27,273 bases of DNA from Symbiodinium natans (lineage: Eukaryota; Sar; Dinophyceae; Suessiales; Symbiodiniaceae). Position numbers and translations under genes: made by a program. The stretch is from assembly GCA_905221605.1 (NCBI GenBank), contig CAJNDS010001237.1, forward strand, positions 1-27,273, read 5' to 3'. The notes under the pieces are model-generated. The model was given only the letters and a program-made list of their open reading frames with translations. It was not told the origin of the DNA and made no database searches. Every line of letters starts with the position of its first letter. Positions within the stretch are counted from its first letter, which is position 1. Shown in pieces: positions 8,784 through 18,166 of this stretch.

Positions 8784-11700
8784 TCACAACGAGGGGGGTG
8801 TTGCCCACAATCCCCTACGCGGAACAGCTGTAACATCAACGCGTCTCCTTTTATCGTCTCTTTGCCTCTCGACCTCTAGTATATCCTGAACTTCCAGGAT
8901 AAGGCGCTTGGACACCCTGTTGGTGGTTGCCTTTGGGCGCTTTGGGAGAGCAGGGCTATGACACGCGATACCCGCAGCGTTTAACGCATCAACTGCCGCA
9001 TTAAATTCACTCTTCGTGGTGGTACTAGCAAAGACATCTTGTAGGTTAGCAAATTCCTGGTTAGGTGTGACCTGTGGATGACAGTGCTGCCCCACCTGGA
9101 TGAGCTGAACCAACGCTTCAGTAGCCCCTTCGATGAAGGGCGAAACTGCGTTTCTATTTTTGACGTACACCCCGTCATGTACCCAAAGCACTGTGCCTGC
9201 GCAGTACGGGAGCATTGCAGCGAGCCCTTTTCGCATTACGAAGCTTTCCGCAGCTTCAAGTGCAAAAGTTGCCCAATTCCTGTTGTTGACCCTTGCATCC
9301 GGTTGGTAAAAAGGGATTCCTTGCTGGATCATAACCTGGAGGGTAGCTTTGGCCTGCACCAAATGTGCAAGAAAACTTGCCAAGGCAGGGGGGATGGCAT
9401 AAGCAGCAATACTACCTTCATAAACATGCCGAAGGAAAGCATTGCTGTCCATTCCAACTGCTCTTTGCAACAAGTGCTTGGTTTGCACTGTTTGTGCTTT
9501 GGGCGCGCGTGCAAGGTGACTACTAAATAGCTCCCTGGCTTCAAGCAACGTTGGGAGGGGTGGGTGAGTAGGGCTGTGACATGTAAGGAGGCGCAAAAGC
9601 GTATAATGCGCACCTTTCATGTCGATTTCAATTGCGTTCGGTCCGATGGCCAAGAAACGTGTTAGCCTTTTACTCGTTTGCCAGTGCCGTATGGCATAAT
9701 ATCTACCCTGTGGGTGCAAAGATGGCCTTCGATACTGGACCAGCCCTGGCCACGTTGTATCAAGCTCGGGGGGAGGCTTGATCCGATTGTAGAGGCAAAA
9801 CCGCAAAAGCAGTTCCGGATTCCAAAGTGGGGGGGCTTCAAGAGAAATAGTTTCAGCTCCGGAATGCAAATCCTGTATAGCTTGCAGGTGCCATTGCTTG
9901 GAAGGCAACAGAATAGGCGGAAAGCACTCAGTGTTTATTTGCATATGAGGCTGACCCTCACCCGAGTCAAAGAAGACATCTTCATGAAGGGGTGCTTCGT
10001 AGCGGAGACTGTTAGCAGCGATTCCTGCCAGGTGATCAGCGACTTTGTTGCCGACGCGAGGGACGTATGACCAATGCACTGTAATGGGTGTGTGCGTTAA
10101 CTTTTGCCACATGTTGTCCAGTTTTCGCACTAGGTCTTCCCTATGTAGTCTCAAGGCACCAGCAAAGTGCTTTACAATGTTGATGCAGTCGCCCTGAAGG
10201 ATAACCTCCCTAATTTGATTGCTAGCAGCTAGAGATAATGCCTTGTCTAACGTTGCGTCAGCGGCGCATATTTCCGCAAACATAGAATCTGGACAAGGCT
10301 GGAGTGGGATGGCAATCGTTTCAAGAATTACCGGGACTGGTCCGGGCGACCATACGATACCACCCGCACCACCGATACCTTCTTGCACGTGGCAGCTGCC
10401 GTCAAATTGAGCAACAAGGTGGGTATCTTTGACAGGTTTTAACTCAACAATAAGTGGAGTACCTGCAGGGATTGGCCTTAATGCCGTAACTTTAAGGTGC
10501 AGATTGCCGCAATGACACATTTTAGGCCATAGAGCAACATTAGGGACGCCAAGGGTCTGTTGATACATAGGTGCAAGCAAGTAATGCTGTGCATCTAATG
10601 TTGCTAAGACATCCCCTATATTGGCATTCCTGGGGGAGACGGTAACACCTTGGGCGCTTGCTTTAATTAAGGCAGAAAGGGGATGCTTGACCTCAATATG
10701 GAGTCCTCCGTCGTTGCAACAGGGCTTGCAGCGTTCCGTGTCAACCCACCATGCCGGTAATGCTTTGGGAAGTAACATCCTCGGGATGGTATTCCAAAGA
10801 CGTGACGCGAGCTTGGGTATGTTACTGATGTGTTTTGCCCGTTGCGGTGTCTCACACCATCCAGGGTGCCAGGTGCATTGCTGTTCCATAGTATATCTTC
10901 TTATGGTCGCAATCCATGCTAATAGGACGGCACAGAATTTCTTGTCAATCCCTCCCTCAACATTGATCTTAGGAAGGGCAGTGTGACACAGGGAGTCAAA
11001 CGATGCAGTGCCAGCATATCCCAATGTGACTAGGACAATAAAGAGGGAGGCTTTGGTGACCACACAAGCCGTAAGCCAATGCTCTGTTGTGTTTGCTCCC
11101 AGCCCACAGAGCAGGCAGTGGCTTTGGATGAAAGTACACTGGTGCTCATTGGGTATAGCTGCTCTGTAAGTAATAGTTCTAGCCGGAGCACCAGGCATTG
11201 CCGCACATTGCAGGAGTGGTGCTTGGTTAACATCACAGCAAGGCAGCATGCAGCTGATGGCATGGGCAAGGTCATCAGGGCAGCTTTGGTTGAGATGACA
11301 GAGTTTGCAGACTGGCATGCTGCCGAACCCATTGTCATACCAGAGCTCTTTCCCTGTTTGTTTGCGTAGGCAGACTCTACATTGCTCGTCCCTAGAGGCA
11401 TATTGCCTGTACACAAAATATGCATCGGCTTCTTCAACAATGGCCCATCTAAGTGCGTAGCAACGAGTGACATCCGAAGCCACGTTCTTTGGCGGGAGGT
11501 TTAGCGCAAGCAAAATGGCACATAGCTGTCTCTCATGTGCATGGTTCGCAACTTTTTGTCGAAGATATCCTTGCGCCTGAACACAAGCAGCATTGCGCAA
11601 CACTGCTCTAAGCGCAATTTGCGCCTGCTTGAGCTTGCGACCGCCTGAGTGAGGGCTCCCTCGAGGCAGCGCAGCAGATAGGGCATCATGGCACTTGCTT

Positions 11701-12428
11701 TTGAACTGCTCAATGATTGGTGAGTCTCCTAAGGAGACTGATTTCTGAATGGCTTGCCTGGCTTGCACAAGCAACGAATGGTAGAAGGGAAGGTTGGCCG
11801 CATGCGCATTTTCAAGGTCATGCAGGATAACGTTTAAAGCCCATTTGCCTCTCCAGCGCAGCAGTAGGCCAACTTTAGATAATATGGCGCCTATCTCAGG
11901 ATCCATTGCCCTAGGCGCTTTGATAAAATCAAAAACGCCCGCCATATGTTTGGCCTGAATCCAGGGACGCCTCAAAATAGTTGAGCTGGCAATAGCTAGT
12001 GCTTTGAGCATATGCCTTTTGGTGAAGGCGTACAAGGAATTGCAGAAAAGAGGGCAAGAGGCAATGAAGGCCGTATGGAATTGAATCCTGGCAGGCATTG
12101 ATGCAGTAAGGGAAAGAGCTTGTTTATTCCTTCTCAACATATTGCACAAGGCCTTATCAAGGATCAGCATGCGCAAGGAAACATCTGACATTTTCCTTTG
12201 TCCAACCCAATGGATTTCATCAATAGACGTTGCTTGCTCCCATTCATATTTTGACATGCGGCCACGCAGGATAAAGCCCAACATTGTTGCAGTCTCAGCA
12301 ATAATCTTAGACCCCCAAGGCGTCATGTCGAGGAGAAGGATATCAGCAGTTTTGAAGGGCTTGTTGGTAAGAATAGAAGTTTTGCATTTGCATTTGCAAG
12401 GCGATGCAATAATGCAAGCCAACAAAGC
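8784..12428 (-). CDS. Element 2 C-terminal ORF: RT thumb, zinc motifs, RNase H and polymerase-like domain
   Basis: About 1214 codons, in the same frame as the RT ORF and separated from it only by the TAG at 12431-12429. The first residues continue the RT (thumb-like GSKIIAETATMLGFILRGRM, about residues 38-57). Zinc-type motifs follow: C349-x2-C352...C373-x2-C376 and C437-x2-C440-x7-H-x4-C, the latter typical of LINE RT C-termini. RNase H spans about 669-810 with D674, E718, D746 and D797 as the catalytic set. After it comes a ~400-residue tail with QGRYYAIRHWQTSKRL, AIEIDMKGAHYTLL (D935), TKHLLQRAVG (K983) and VLWVHDGVYV (H1083-D1084). This order resembles motifs A, B and C of family-A-like polymerases of the transposon/virus type (TV-Pol), normally absent from LINEs. 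There is no ATG at the start, so it probably depends on readthrough. Confidence 0.85.
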   Translation of the reverse strand, partial: ALLACIIASPCKCKCKTSILTNKPFKTADILLLDMTPWGSKIIAETATMLGFILRGRMSKYEWEQATSIDEIHWVGQRKMSDVSLRMLILDKALCNMLRRNKQALSLTASMPARIQFHTAFIASCPLFCNSLYAFTKRHMLKALAIASSTILRRPWIQAKHMAGVFDFIKAPRAMDPEIGAILSKVGLLLRWRGKWALNVILHDLENAHAANLPFYHSLLVQARQAIQKSVSLGDSPIIEQFKSKCHDALSAALPRGSPHSGGRKLKQAQIALRAVLRNAACVQAQGYLRQKVANHAHERQLCAILLALNLPPKNVASDVTRCYALRWAIVEEADAYFVYRQYASRDEQCRVCLRKQTGKELWYDNGFGSMPVCKLCHLNQSCPDDLAHAISCMLPCCDVNQAPLLQCAAMPGAPARTITYRAAIPNEHQCTFIQSHCLLCGLGANTTEHWLTACVVTKASLFIVLVTLGYAGTASFDSLCHTALPKINVEGGIDKKFCAVLLAWIATIRRYTMEQQCTWHPGWCETPQRAKHISNIPKLASRLWNTIPRMLLPKALPAWWVDTERCKPCCNDGGLHIEVKHPLSALIKASAQGVTVSPRNANIGDVLATLDAQHYLLAPMYQQTLGVPNVALWPKMCHCGNLHLKVTALRPIPAGTPLIVELKPVKDTHLVAQFDGSCHVQEGIGGAGGIVWSPGPVPVILETIAIPLQPCPDSMFAEICAADATLDKALSLAASNQIREVILQGDCINIVKHFAGALRLHREDLVRKLDNMWQKLTHTPITVHWSYVPRVGNKVADHLAGIAANSLRYEAPLHEDVFFDSGEGQPHMQINTECFPPILLPSKQWHLQAIQDLHSGAETISLEAPPLWNPELLLRFCLYNRIKPPPELDTTWPGLVQYRRPSLHPQGRYYAIRHWQTSKRLTRFLAIGPNAIEIDMKGAHYTLLRLLTCHSPTHPPLPTLLEARELFSSHLARAPKAQTVQTKHLLQRAVGMDSNAFLRHVYEGSIAAYAIPPALASFLAHLVQAKATLQVMIQQGIPFYQPDARVNNRNWATFALEAAESFVMRKGLAAMLPYCAGTVLWVHDGVYVKNRNAVSPFIEGATEALVQLIQVGQHCHPQVTPNQEFANLQDVFASTTTKSEFNAAVDALNAAGIACHSPALPKRPKATTNRVSKRLILEVQDILEVERQRDDKRRRVDVTAVPRRGLWATPPSL

Positions 12429-15400
12429 CTAGAAATTTTGCTGTTGTGTGCACATGCAAAGCAGCATATCGCTAGACAGGACGTAGCATTTGCTTCCGCT
12501 TACTAAGAGCAGTCCGTGTCGCACGTCAAGCCTAGTCAAGGACATCCTCATTGCTTGGTCGAGGCTGTAGACGTTCTGTTGAAGCAGTAAGCACAAGGCT
12601 TGATGCAATGAGGGACCTCCAATGGTGAGAGTATTGCTCGGTGGAAGCTGTTTGGACTCAATCCAAGCGACACCAAATTGGGCTATGCATGCTCTGACAT
12701 CCCCAGGGAGAACCTGTAAAGAAATAAACCCTGCTTGGAAGCATTGGTGACGGAGAACTTGTAACCCCGCGCTGTGCGCTGGTTCGAAAGTTCTTTGTGC
12801 CTTTTCCACCCAATGCAGGCCTTTGGAGGCAGCGCTGTTATCGTCCATGTAAGCCGTTAGTCTTATGAAGGAAGAAATGTCGTGCAGCGCCCAAATCAAG
12901 GGATCTAAGGCGAGACAGAAAAGGACAACAGAAGTCGCCCTTCCCATAGCAAGGCCTTGGTGGATGGAGATAGGCTCGAGCAAGAAACCTTGCACTTTAT
13001 GCTGGGTGCGCCTCCCAAACATAAGGTGGATGACGTAAGCTTTGATCCAGGCAGGGGCAGCTCTTGCCGCTAAGCACTGTAGTACCCACCAGGGATTCAC
13101 CCGTTCAAAGGCCTTGGCAAAGTCGGAAAGCATGACTGTGTACTGGGCATCTTTGAGCTCCAAGTAGTGTTGCATTTGGGCATAATTTGCCTGTGGTTCT
13201 TTGAAGTGATTAAGAAGAGCCTGGGCAGGATGTAGCGAGTCTTTGAAAGACTCAGCAAGGACAGCGTAGATTGCGGAGTCAATGATTCGATCACAAGTAT
13301 CGGGCATGTCTAGTGGCCTGTAGTTGTCCGCGTACGCACCCTTGTCTGCCTTGGGAATGAAGACTAAGGCCTGAAGCGGATGATCAGCTTGAGACAAGCA
13401 CATCTCCCACATATGATCCCCAAGTAAGTTGGCAAAATAACTCGGATTTTGCCTATAGAAGGCATAGGGCACACCATCGGGACCCGGGGAAGAATCCTTG
13501 GTGGTAATAATGGCCTTGAAGATGATGCTTTCATCTGGTAAGTCAGCCGGCACGAAGGGGGCCCTTTGCGCATATGGCTGTAGGAGTTTGTCCCACTGGT
13601 TATCGTATTGACAAGGGAAGTGGTGCCAAAAGGCTCTAGTTGCCCTTAGTGCAGCATCAAACTGACTCATAGATGTGATCAGCTGGCCATTTTCGCTTCT
13701 GACCTGTTGCGAATCGATGATTCGAGGGCAGATTTTCCTGAAGGCCTGCCACTTAATTTTAGACTTATCAACCTGCAAATCTCTTTGAGCAACCAGGGAA
13801 CGAAGACTTGGTGAGGGGGCAGTTTTCAGCTCTGCACCAAGGTGTAGCCGATTAAGCGCTTCTTGAAGCCAATGTCTCGGGAGCTCGGCTGAACCATTAC
13901 CTGACGGCGTGAAAGGGGGTATGGTGATATGCCTGGCTAAAGATGTGACGGTGCTTGCGTTGACACCGACAGTCGCACCAGTGCTCCTGTTCAAAAGGCG
14001 TACCAACTTTCTAATTAATGCAGCAATTGAGTTTCCAGTTTGGGCACGTAGGTTTGCATGCCACAAGAAACATGTGGCTTTTTGTGCAACGAGCGCGTCA
14101 GAAGGGCAGAGTTTTTGACCATTGTTCTGCTCTTCAATCAAGCGGGCTTTAGTGCAATTAATTAGTTTACGAAGAAGAAGGTGCGAAGGGCTAGTCTCCG
14201 CAGCCTCGATGCCAGGCAAGTCAGTAGTCGCAGGTGGAACAGAAAAAGCCGCAGCAGGAACTGTCCGAACAGGTATCGCCGGGACATCTTTGTCAAGCTT
14301 ATGCTTCGGCCGAAACCGAATCTTTACCAAGTGATGTCCTCCAGTTACTTTTTTGTGCTTCCAAGAGACAGAACAGATCTTGGCGGACAAGTACAGCGAA
14401 CTGGAAATAAGGTAATGGTCAAGGTGACTGCAGGTAGAGCCTTGCTCGAAAGTTGGCTTGTCAGACTTGCATTCAATCATGTCGCCTTGAGCAAGGAGAT
14501 GTGCATACTCACCCTCCTTCTGCTGATTAACAGCATTGAAGTCCCCCCCAAGGACAACCACATGAGTTGCATCCTTGACAAAAGCACTAAGTGCAGGGAA
14601 AAGCTTCCCCCATTGATCAGGGTGCCAATAAACCGACAGGAGCCAGTAGCAGACAGACCGAAATCTGACCAGCACGGCAAGGGCAAAACCGGGCACAAGG
14701 TCAACAGTTTCTACGACTTTATAGTCCTGTGGCAAACAGACAGCAACTCCTCCAGAGTGTCCAGATTCCTTCCAAATAGCGAGAGAGGCAATCGTATTTA
14801 TTCTGGCTGTTGCCTGTCTGAATCGGTGTAAACAGGCAGCATTCCATTTGGTTTCCTGCAAAAGCACGGGCGTTTGGTGAGCCAACGCACCAATGGTACG
14901 AAGCTTGGCAAGGCCAATAGTGTCGAAGGTACACAGCGAGGTAACGTTCCAACTAACGACAGCCTGCAGCTTGCACGGCTCCTTTGGGATCGTGTCGAAG
15001 TAAGGAACAAGCCTGTCAGCTATGAGATTCAGTGCAAGTTCAAGCTCTTCTGTCGGGAGCTGAAGATTGATAGCAGCGATTAGGTTAAAAGGTCGGCTGT
15101 CGTTGGCCATGAGAGCAAGCTTCAGCTCACGTGTTGTGGGATAGGTGAGTGGCAGGTTGTAGGCAAGGAGAATGCTGTTGAGGGATCTGACACGTGCGCG
15201 ATGTCTACGACAAACAACATAGGCATTGAGGTGATCAAGGAAGGTCGTAGACCTTGCCTTGATCACCACGTTACGAATCGTCGTCACAGGGGCAAAGGGT
15301 CCCGATGGACCCCATAGAAGCAATGGTAGACAGCAGTATGTGGTGTAATGTGCGCCTCGTGCATCAATACCAATATACACAGCCTGTCGACACGGTAGAG

Positions 15401-15578
15401 CAAGCTTAGCAAAGCAAGAGAAGTCGCGCAAGACCTCGTTAAGCCAGGCTTCGTTCGAGTTGCAATCTGAAGCAAAGGCTTTACTGTTATAATTCTCAGC
15501 AAAGTATGGGGTTAAGAAGAGCGCAAAGAGTTCGGGGAACAGAGGATAGTATGGCCGTGCAAATGCAAGGCAGCTTCG
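12429..15578 (-). CDS. Element 2 EEP endonuclease and reverse transcriptase ORF
   Basis: The frame is open from 15578. From the TTG at 15431 it gives 1000 residues to a TAG at 12429. Numbering from that point, the EEP endonuclease is about 157-370: SWNVTS (N162), LLQETKW (E193), LGGDFNAV (D297, N299), SHLDHYL (D338) and HH366-367. This domain nicks target DNA to prime cDNA synthesis. The RT covers about 640-890: SSPGPDGVPYAFY, VMLSDFAKAFERVN (motif A D770), HQGLAMGRATS (motif B) and YMDD 861-864 (motif C). The first in-frame ATG is only at residue 108, so translation likely enters by a -1 frameshift from the methyltransferase ORF, which overlaps 15512-15578. The TAG cuts the protein before the RT thumb and RNase H. 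Confidence 0.9.
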   Translation of the reverse strand, partial: RSCLAFARPYYPLFPELFALFLTPYFAENYNSKAFASDCNSNEAWLNEVLRDFSCFAKLALPCRQAVYIGIDARGAHYTTYCCLPLLLWGPSGPFAPVTTIRNVVIKARSTTFLDHLNAYVVCRRHRARVRSLNSILLAYNLPLTYPTTRELKLALMANDSRPFNLIAAINLQLPTEELELALNLIADRLVPYFDTIPKEPCKLQAVVSWNVTSLCTFDTIGLAKLRTIGALAHQTPVLLQETKWNAACLHRFRQATARINTIASLAIWKESGHSGGVAVCLPQDYKVVETVDLVPGFALAVLVRFRSVCYWLLSVYWHPDQWGKLFPALSAFVKDATHVVVLGGDFNAVNQQKEGEYAHLLAQGDMIECKSDKPTFEQGSTCSHLDHYLISSSLYLSAKICSVSWKHKKVTGGHHLVKIRFRPKHKLDKDVPAIPVRTVPAAAFSVPPATTDLPGIEAAETSPSHLLLRKLINCTKARLIEEQNNGQKLCPSDALVAQKATCFLWHANLRAQTGNSIAALIRKLVRLLNRSTGATVGVNASTVTSLARHITIPPFTPSGNGSAELPRHWLQEALNRLHLGAELKTAPSPSLRSLVAQRDLQVDKSKIKWQAFRKICPRIIDSQQVRSENGQLITSMSQFDAALRATRAFWHHFPCQYDNQWDKLLQPYAQRAPFVPADLPDESIIFKAIITTKDSSPGPDGVPYAFYRQNPSYFANLLGDHMWEMCLSQADHPLQALVFIPKADKGAYADNYRPLDMPDTCDRIIDSAIYAVLAESFKDSLHPAQALLNHFKEPQANYAQMQHYLELKDAQYTVMLSDFAKAFERVNPWWVLQCLAARAAPAWIKAYVIHLMFGRRTQHKVQGFLLEPISIHQGLAMGRATSVVLFCLALDPLIWALHDISSFIRLTAYMDDNSAASKGLHWVEKAQRTFEPAHSAGLQVLRHQCFQAGFISLQVLPGDVRACIAQFGVAWIESKQLPPSNTLTIGGPSLHQALCLLLQQNVYSLDQAMRMSLTRLDVRHGLLLVSGSKCYVLSSDMLLCMCTQQQNF

Positions 15579-18166
15579 TTACCCTCAAATATCAGACAAG
15601 GCGTAGGTAGCTGGCTGTTCTCTTCGATTACTTTGTGAAGGAAGGTGCCAGGGCTGGCTCCTCTTCGTTCAACGTCAACGACCTCAATGATCGATGCTTG
15701 GGTAAGCGCATGCACAGTATCACGAGCCTGGGAAGCATTGAGCATTGCTAAGGCACATTGATCATCTTGTTCGACATATAGGAAGAAGTCGACTGGCGGA
15801 GACTTCTTGCGGGCGTTGGCATCTTTCAAGTGCTGCACATAGAGAGTATTTTGCTGTCCCTTTACAAGGAGGAATTGAGGGATGAACTCGTCTCTATACG
15901 CGACAAACTCAAGATGCAACGCTTTGAGAAAGCTGATCAGGCACCACCCTTGTGCAGGGAAGTCAAGAAAATGTAAAGCAAACTTGGCACCGAGATTCGC
16001 AACAGTCTCTCTGCACAAATTGGCCATGACATTGCGTCTCGATCCACACAAAAGTTGTAATTGAGGGTCGACAATTTGCAAGACACGCTGGATGGCCGAT
16101 GGGATCCCTTTTTCTTGCAATATGTCTTGCGTTTGATGGAATCGAGTTTCCGTCGCAAAGGAAATTCCTCTAGGAATGCCGGACGCGCTCTCTCTGATGC
16201 CTTGGAATTTACCCTGGCCGGGGGTATACTCCAGAACAACAGGTTTATTGACAATTAAACCTTGTTTGAGCCAGCCAACAGCATTAAGTTCATCGCATGG
16301 AAAAGGCGCATGAAACTTATGCGAAAACTTGTCTTGTAGCTTAACAGCAGTAGTAGCAGCAAGAACTTGTTGGCCATAGCTAGGCCAATATTGGAGAAAC
16401 TGTGAGAGGGGAAGCGGCTTCCAATGACTGTCGGGGTTTTCATTCAGTAACTCTCGAAGGGATGCGTGTTTGATCGCAGCTTTGAGAGCACCAGGGTAGA
16501 AGCAGTTCCCAACAATGGAAGCAATACACATATCATTAATGTGTTCTTCCACATCTGCAAGCCAGATATCGAGCTCAGCATCTCTCAACATTTCCTTGTA
16601 GTGAGCAACCCTGAAGGGAGGAATGCCACTATCACCGATAAGGAAAGCATTTTCTGCACGGAGAAGTTCGTAATTAGCTTCAGCAAAGCGATCCATTGCT
16701 GCAAGGCTTGGGACGTCCGCTTGAAGAGAAAGCTTCTGAACATCTGTTACAAAGCGCAGGCCAATGGGTCCATCAGGAACAAATTTTTCCCATTGTAGAT
16801 TTGGAACCCCATTGGAGGTATTAGCCGCTTGTGAGAATTGCCTCTGGAAGGCTTCAGCTCCGCCGAAGCTGGGTACATGGTAAAGAAGGGCAGAGGGGTG
16901 GTAAAAGTATGCAGCCAATCGAAGCCCCCTCTCGCGATCAAAGCGTTTGGGACGAAGCCAAGGCTTGAGCTTTTCGCCAGGGGGTTTTATTCCGCACATG
17001 TGTTCCGCAACAGGATGCCATCCTTGGAACCACGGAGTGGGGCGATTGCTGAAGGTGCCAATTTGCCCATATCTAGTAAAGAATTTTCTTTTCCTTTCAA
17101 CATGGCCGAATGTAGCTCCAGCAATATGATGGCAGCAACAATCACGTATTCCGAAGATCTGCTGAATGAAGCCCTGGTGGATGGGCTTCATAGACCCAGC
17201 ATTTTCAAGGAAGATGTGCACGCACTGAAGGATACTGGGTTCAATGCTTTGGAATGCAAGCAAAATCGCGTATAAGACAAGCATGTGTTGCGAGCGGTCT
17301 CCCAGAAGTCCTAATCCACCTGAGCTGGACCCTGCAACCGTGAGATCTTGGCAGGGGGAACCGGCGGGAATGATGATGGCTGTTTTTTGTGGATGAATCC
17401 TTCCCAGGAAGGACAAACATTCACGCAGCAATCGGTAATCCTCTTTAAGTAGAGTCCAAACGTCATCAATTGCGATCGATGGCACACGGTGCGAGTCAAG
17501 AGCCCATCTTTGGCTTTTGTCATAGTCATACTTATGGCATATGAGGGCGCGAAGGACGCTGTCACTTTCTGCACTCACAGCCGCAACAGGTTGTTGCTTG
17601 AGGCATTCAACGGTGACAGCACGTGATATTCCGCATCCATCAAAAAGCGATAAGATGATGTAACGTTCAACACCAAGTGCGACCGGTATGCAGTCTTCCG
17701 ACGAGACAGCATTAATTTGATTGTTCCTGCTTCCAATTTTACCATCTTTTCTCTTGGAGACAGGCTTGGCATTGTTAAGCTTATCGAGGCTTTTCTTGAC
17801 TCTACGCATCTGAGAATCAGAGCTCAAGTCGGGCTTGGCTTTAAGGGGCTGGCTGCCCCTATCAGAGCCATTCTTCTCAGAGTTCAGCGCAGTTTGAACT
17901 TCATGTTGTTGCGGTCTCTGTTCCTCATCGGAATCAGTAGCAATGGAGTGCACTTCAGGAAGAGATGCACTATCAAGTTGTGTCGCCAGAGCAGTACTAG
18001 AGTCGGGTTGGAGACTAACACTGGCTTGGTGTTCTGACTCCTCATCGAGTTTGCCCTTTTGGGCGAGAGTAAATTCAGTACCGCTTTTACATTCCTCGGC
18101 TTGTGGCAGAAGATGGGCACAGGACGGATTAGGCAAGCCAAAATCATCCTCTGAGGTGATGGTCAT
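15512..18166 (-). CDS. Cytosine-5 DNA methyltransferase carried by element 2
   Basis: 884 residues from the ATG at 18166. Residues 1-165 are low-complexity, acidic then basic (RRVKKSLDKL and KPVSKRKDGK, a possible nuclear signal). The methyltransferase core follows: motif I SLFDGCGIS (173-181, S-adenosylmethionine binding), motif IV GSPCQDL (catalytic Cys272), motif V-like GLLGDRSQHML, motif VI FLENAGSM (E321) and motif VIII ERKRKFF (357-363). It would transfer a methyl group to cytosine in DNA; FLENxxSM recalls the Dnmt3-type ENVxxM. About 500 further residues show no recognised domain, and no clear target-recognition domain is seen. The ATG directly follows an in-frame TAA (TAAATG). The end overlaps the RT ORF in the -1 frame, suggesting a joint product. 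All core residues are present. Confidence 0.9.
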   Translation of the reverse strand: MTITSEDDFGLPNPSCAHLLPQAEECKSGTEFTLAQKGKLDEESEHQASVSLQPDSSTALATQLDSASLPEVHSIATDSDEEQRPQQHEVQTALNSEKNGSDRGSQPLKAKPDLSSDSQMRRVKKSLDKLNNAKPVSKRKDGKIGSRNNQINAVSSEDCIPVALGVERYIILSLFDGCGISRAVTVECLKQQPVAAVSAESDSVLRALICHKYDYDKSQRWALDSHRVPSIAIDDVWTLLKEDYRLLRECLSFLGRIHPQKTAIIIPAGSPCQDLTVAGSSSGGLGLLGDRSQHMLVLYAILLAFQSIEPSILQCVHIFLENAGSMKPIHQGFIQQIFGIRDCCCHHIAGATFGHVERKRKFFTRYGQIGTFSNRPTPWFQGWHPVAEHMCGIKPPGEKLKPWLRPKRFDRERGLRLAAYFYHPSALLYHVPSFGGAEAFQRQFSQAANTSNGVPNLQWEKFVPDGPIGLRFVTDVQKLSLQADVPSLAAMDRFAEANYELLRAENAFLIGDSGIPPFRVAHYKEMLRDAELDIWLADVEEHINDMCIASIVGNCFYPGALKAAIKHASLRELLNENPDSHWKPLPLSQFLQYWPSYGQQVLAATTAVKLQDKFSHKFHAPFPCDELNAVGWLKQGLIVNKPVVLEYTPGQGKFQGIRESASGIPRGISFATETRFHQTQDILQEKGIPSAIQRVLQIVDPQLQLLCGSRRNVMANLCRETVANLGAKFALHFLDFPAQGWCLISFLKALHLEFVAYRDEFIPQFLLVKGQQNTLYVQHLKDANARKKSPPVDFFLYVEQDDQCALAMLNASQARDTVHALTQASIIEVVDVERRGASPGTFLHKVIEENSQLPTPCLIFEGNEAALHLHGHTILCSPNSLRSS

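Noticed and set aside
12429-12431. TAG as a sense codon in an altered nuclear code
   Set aside because: Only one in-frame TAG occurs in the long ORFs. Several other frames appear to end normally at TAA, TGA or TAG, so a code change is not supported.
15512-15578. Canonical slippery heptamer for -1 frameshifting in the methyltransferase/RT overlap
   Set aside because: No X-XXY-YYZ heptamer in the correct phase was found by eye. Frameshifting is inferred only from frame relation and lack of an ATG.
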